A stretch of 53,677 nucleotides of DNA from Candidatus Obscuribacterales bacterium. Its GTDB lineage: Bacteria; Cyanobacteriota; Vampirovibrionia; Obscuribacterales; Obscuribacteraceae. The notes beneath the pieces are model-generated. The model had not been told where the DNA came from. It made no database searches and saw nothing but the letters and a program-made list of their open reading frames with translations. The translations under genes were made by a program, and so were the position numbers. The stretch's first letter is position 1. Each line of letters begins with the position of its first letter. Below are positions 52,709-53,677 of the stretch, piece after piece. The stretch covers positions 1 to 53,677 of the forward strand of contig CASBPX010000131.1 in assembly GCA_949127735.1 (NCBI GenBank). Direction: 5' to 3'.

Positions 52709-53677
52709 CTATTTCTTTTTCACCAGAAGTAACGAGTCGGCAATAGACCAGTGGTCATCAGTGCGTTCAATTGTGTATTTGACGCTGTATGTGTCGTCGG
52801 TTTCTTTAGCCGCACCGGCGACGCCGTCTTTCATAACTTTGGTCAATTCTTTGACAATAGTAAAGACGGCATATTTTTTCGGAGCTTTAGAAATTTCTTC
52901 GTACTTTTCTACGGTGACACTTTTTGGTGTCAGTTCGTAGTGCTGTTTATTATCCACTAGCCATTTGATAGAGTCTTGCTGCCTTTTCAGAGCATTGCCA
53001 GAAAGAATAGTACCGAGCGCTGAGGTATCGCGAGTTTTAACGGCAGCTTTTTTCACCGTTTGCCAATTGCGAATGACCTCGCGCAGTTCGTTTTTGAGAG
53101 GGTCACTACCTTCGGCGTCTTCTGTTTTTACTTCAACATTTTTTACTTCAACATTGTCGCTGGTTTTGGGCGCTGTGGTCTGTGTTTTGCCGTTGGCCGC
53201 TGTTTTGACATTTACTGATTTAACTGTTTTTACCGGCGGTTTATTATTAGTAGCGGAAGCGATAACTGTGGTTTTCGCAGGCACCTCAGAATTTTGATTT
53301 TGCCCGGCATCGGGTTCGACATCAGTTGTAGTCTCAGCGTAAGCGATGCTTTCAGTTTTTGCAATTTTGCCGTTTTTGCTGGTGACTTGAATCAGAAGTG
53401 TTCCGGGTCCCTGAGTAGCAGGGAAGAGGGCGACTGCGTAAGCACCGGCAGTGGTCTTAAGGCCGTCGGAACTTGTAGCGGAAGCGCCACTAGATTTTGC
53501 TACTTTCTTTCCATAGGCTCGCAGTAAGCTCTGATATTCGTCTTCGGAGAGTCTTGCCGTGCCGTTTTCATGGGCTTTGGCTGCAGTGAACAATTGTGCC
53601 TGGGTCTGTGCTCCGTATTTGGCTTCGAGAGACGCAAGTACTGGAGCAGCTCTTTTGGCCGATGACAGCGCCCCACC
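52709..53677 (-). CDS. ARC6/Ftn2-type IMS-domain (DUF4101) protein, 5-prime end outside window
   Basis: Partial gene: the frame is open to the window edge, 322 residues visible. The last 115 residues match the IMS domain of cyanobacterial Ftn2/ZipN and plastid ARC6: VIRNWQTVKKAAVKTRDTSA, LSGNALKRQQDSIKWL, YAVFTIVKEL, YSVKYTIERTDDHWSI. In those proteins the domain lies outside the inner membrane and links FtsZ assembly to outer partners. Upstream is a low-complexity Thr/Lys/Val linker and a stretch GALSSAKRAAPVLASLEAKY near the edge. The visible part lacks a membrane helix. First known gene of an operon with the M23 lipoprotein gene (6 nt gap). Confidence 0.78.
   Translation of the reverse strand, partial: GGALSSAKRAAPVLASLEAKYGAQTQAQLFTAAKAHENGTARLSEDEYQSLLRAYGKKVAKSSGASATSSDGLKTTAGAYAVALFPATQGPGTLLIQVTSKNGKIAKTESIAYAETTTDVEPDAGQNQNSEVPAKTTVIASATNNKPPVKTVKSVNVKTAANGKTQTTAPKTSDNVEVKNVEVKTEDAEGSDPLKNELREVIRNWQTVKKAAVKTRDTSALGTILSGNALKRQQDSIKWLVDNKQHYELTPKSVTVEKYEEISKAPKKYAVFTIVKELTKVMKDGVAGAAKETDDTYSVKYTIERTDDHWSIADSLLLVKKK

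Noticed and set aside
1-53677. tRNA, rRNA, CRISPR, insertion sequences and prophage
   Set aside because: No T-arm/anticodon arrangement, rRNA-like segment, regular spaced repeats, transposase, integrase or phage structural gene was found by reading both strands.

Overview
The window (53.7 kb, roughly half G+C) carries about 40 protein genes and no rRNA, tRNA, CRISPR array, insertion sequence or phage. The organism looks like a diderm, heterotrophic relative of the cyanobacteria, most likely in the Vampirovibrionia/Melainabacteria (Obscuribacter-like). This is an inference. It rests on an ARC6/Ftn2-type IMS (DUF4101) domain at the right end, a short cyanobacterial-style RRM protein, many Ser/Thr kinases combined with TPRs, two lipoproteins with clear lipoboxes, and no photosynthesis genes.

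Layout. 1-2.1 kb: a membrane TPR protein and a small EF-hand protein. 2.2-6.4 kb (minus): purine permease, SDR epimerase and the catalytic subunit of a methylmalonyl-CoA mutase. 6.4-9.1 kb: a cystathionine beta-synthase/cysteine synthase with a CBS pair, then a cystathionine gamma-lyase/synthase. 9.2-12.1 kb (minus): a zinc-ribbon Ser/Thr kinase and a B-box-like membrane protein. 12.3-23.2 kb (plus): a beta-hydroxyacid dehydrogenase, a small acidic protein with a strong terminator, two tandem membrane-anchored kinases, PstS, cobalamin-dependent MetH, an unknown membrane protein and a GNAT acetyltransferase. 23.4-27.6 kb: putrescine aminotransferase, a leucine-rich-variant repeat protein and a TPR protein. 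27.6-33.5 kb: a homocysteine methyltransferase/MTHFR fusion, lepA with a SUFU-domain gene, and aspartate-semialdehyde dehydrogenase. 33.6-38.3 kb: a GH63 glucosidase, a 42-codon ORF and two TetR regulators with well-formed promoter/operators. 38.3-41.1 kb (minus): an MBOAT/SGNH polysaccharide O-acylation pair. 41.2-46.8 kb: RRM protein, secreted protein, and a surface-glycan set (epimerase, RidA, DegT aminotransferase, GT2, TPR protein). 46.8-53.7 kb (minus): a tight operon running IMS-domain protein, M23 lipoprotein, lysine/glutamate-rich IPT/TIG protein, hemL.

Themes. Methionine, homocysteine and cysteine chemistry is concentrated here: Asd, MetH, the HMT-MTHFR fusion, CBS and CGL. Two B12-dependent enzymes (MetH, methylmalonyl-CoA mutase) imply cobalamin uptake or synthesis elsewhere. 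Signalling is rich in kinases built on a membrane hairpin plus PH-like module. The envelope theme joins O-acylation, surface sugars and an M23/IMS operon; that operon is the best candidate for an undescribed system. Many starts are GTG or TTG, several are fixed by a Shine-Dalgarno sequence or a 4-nt overlap, and two genes look leaderless.
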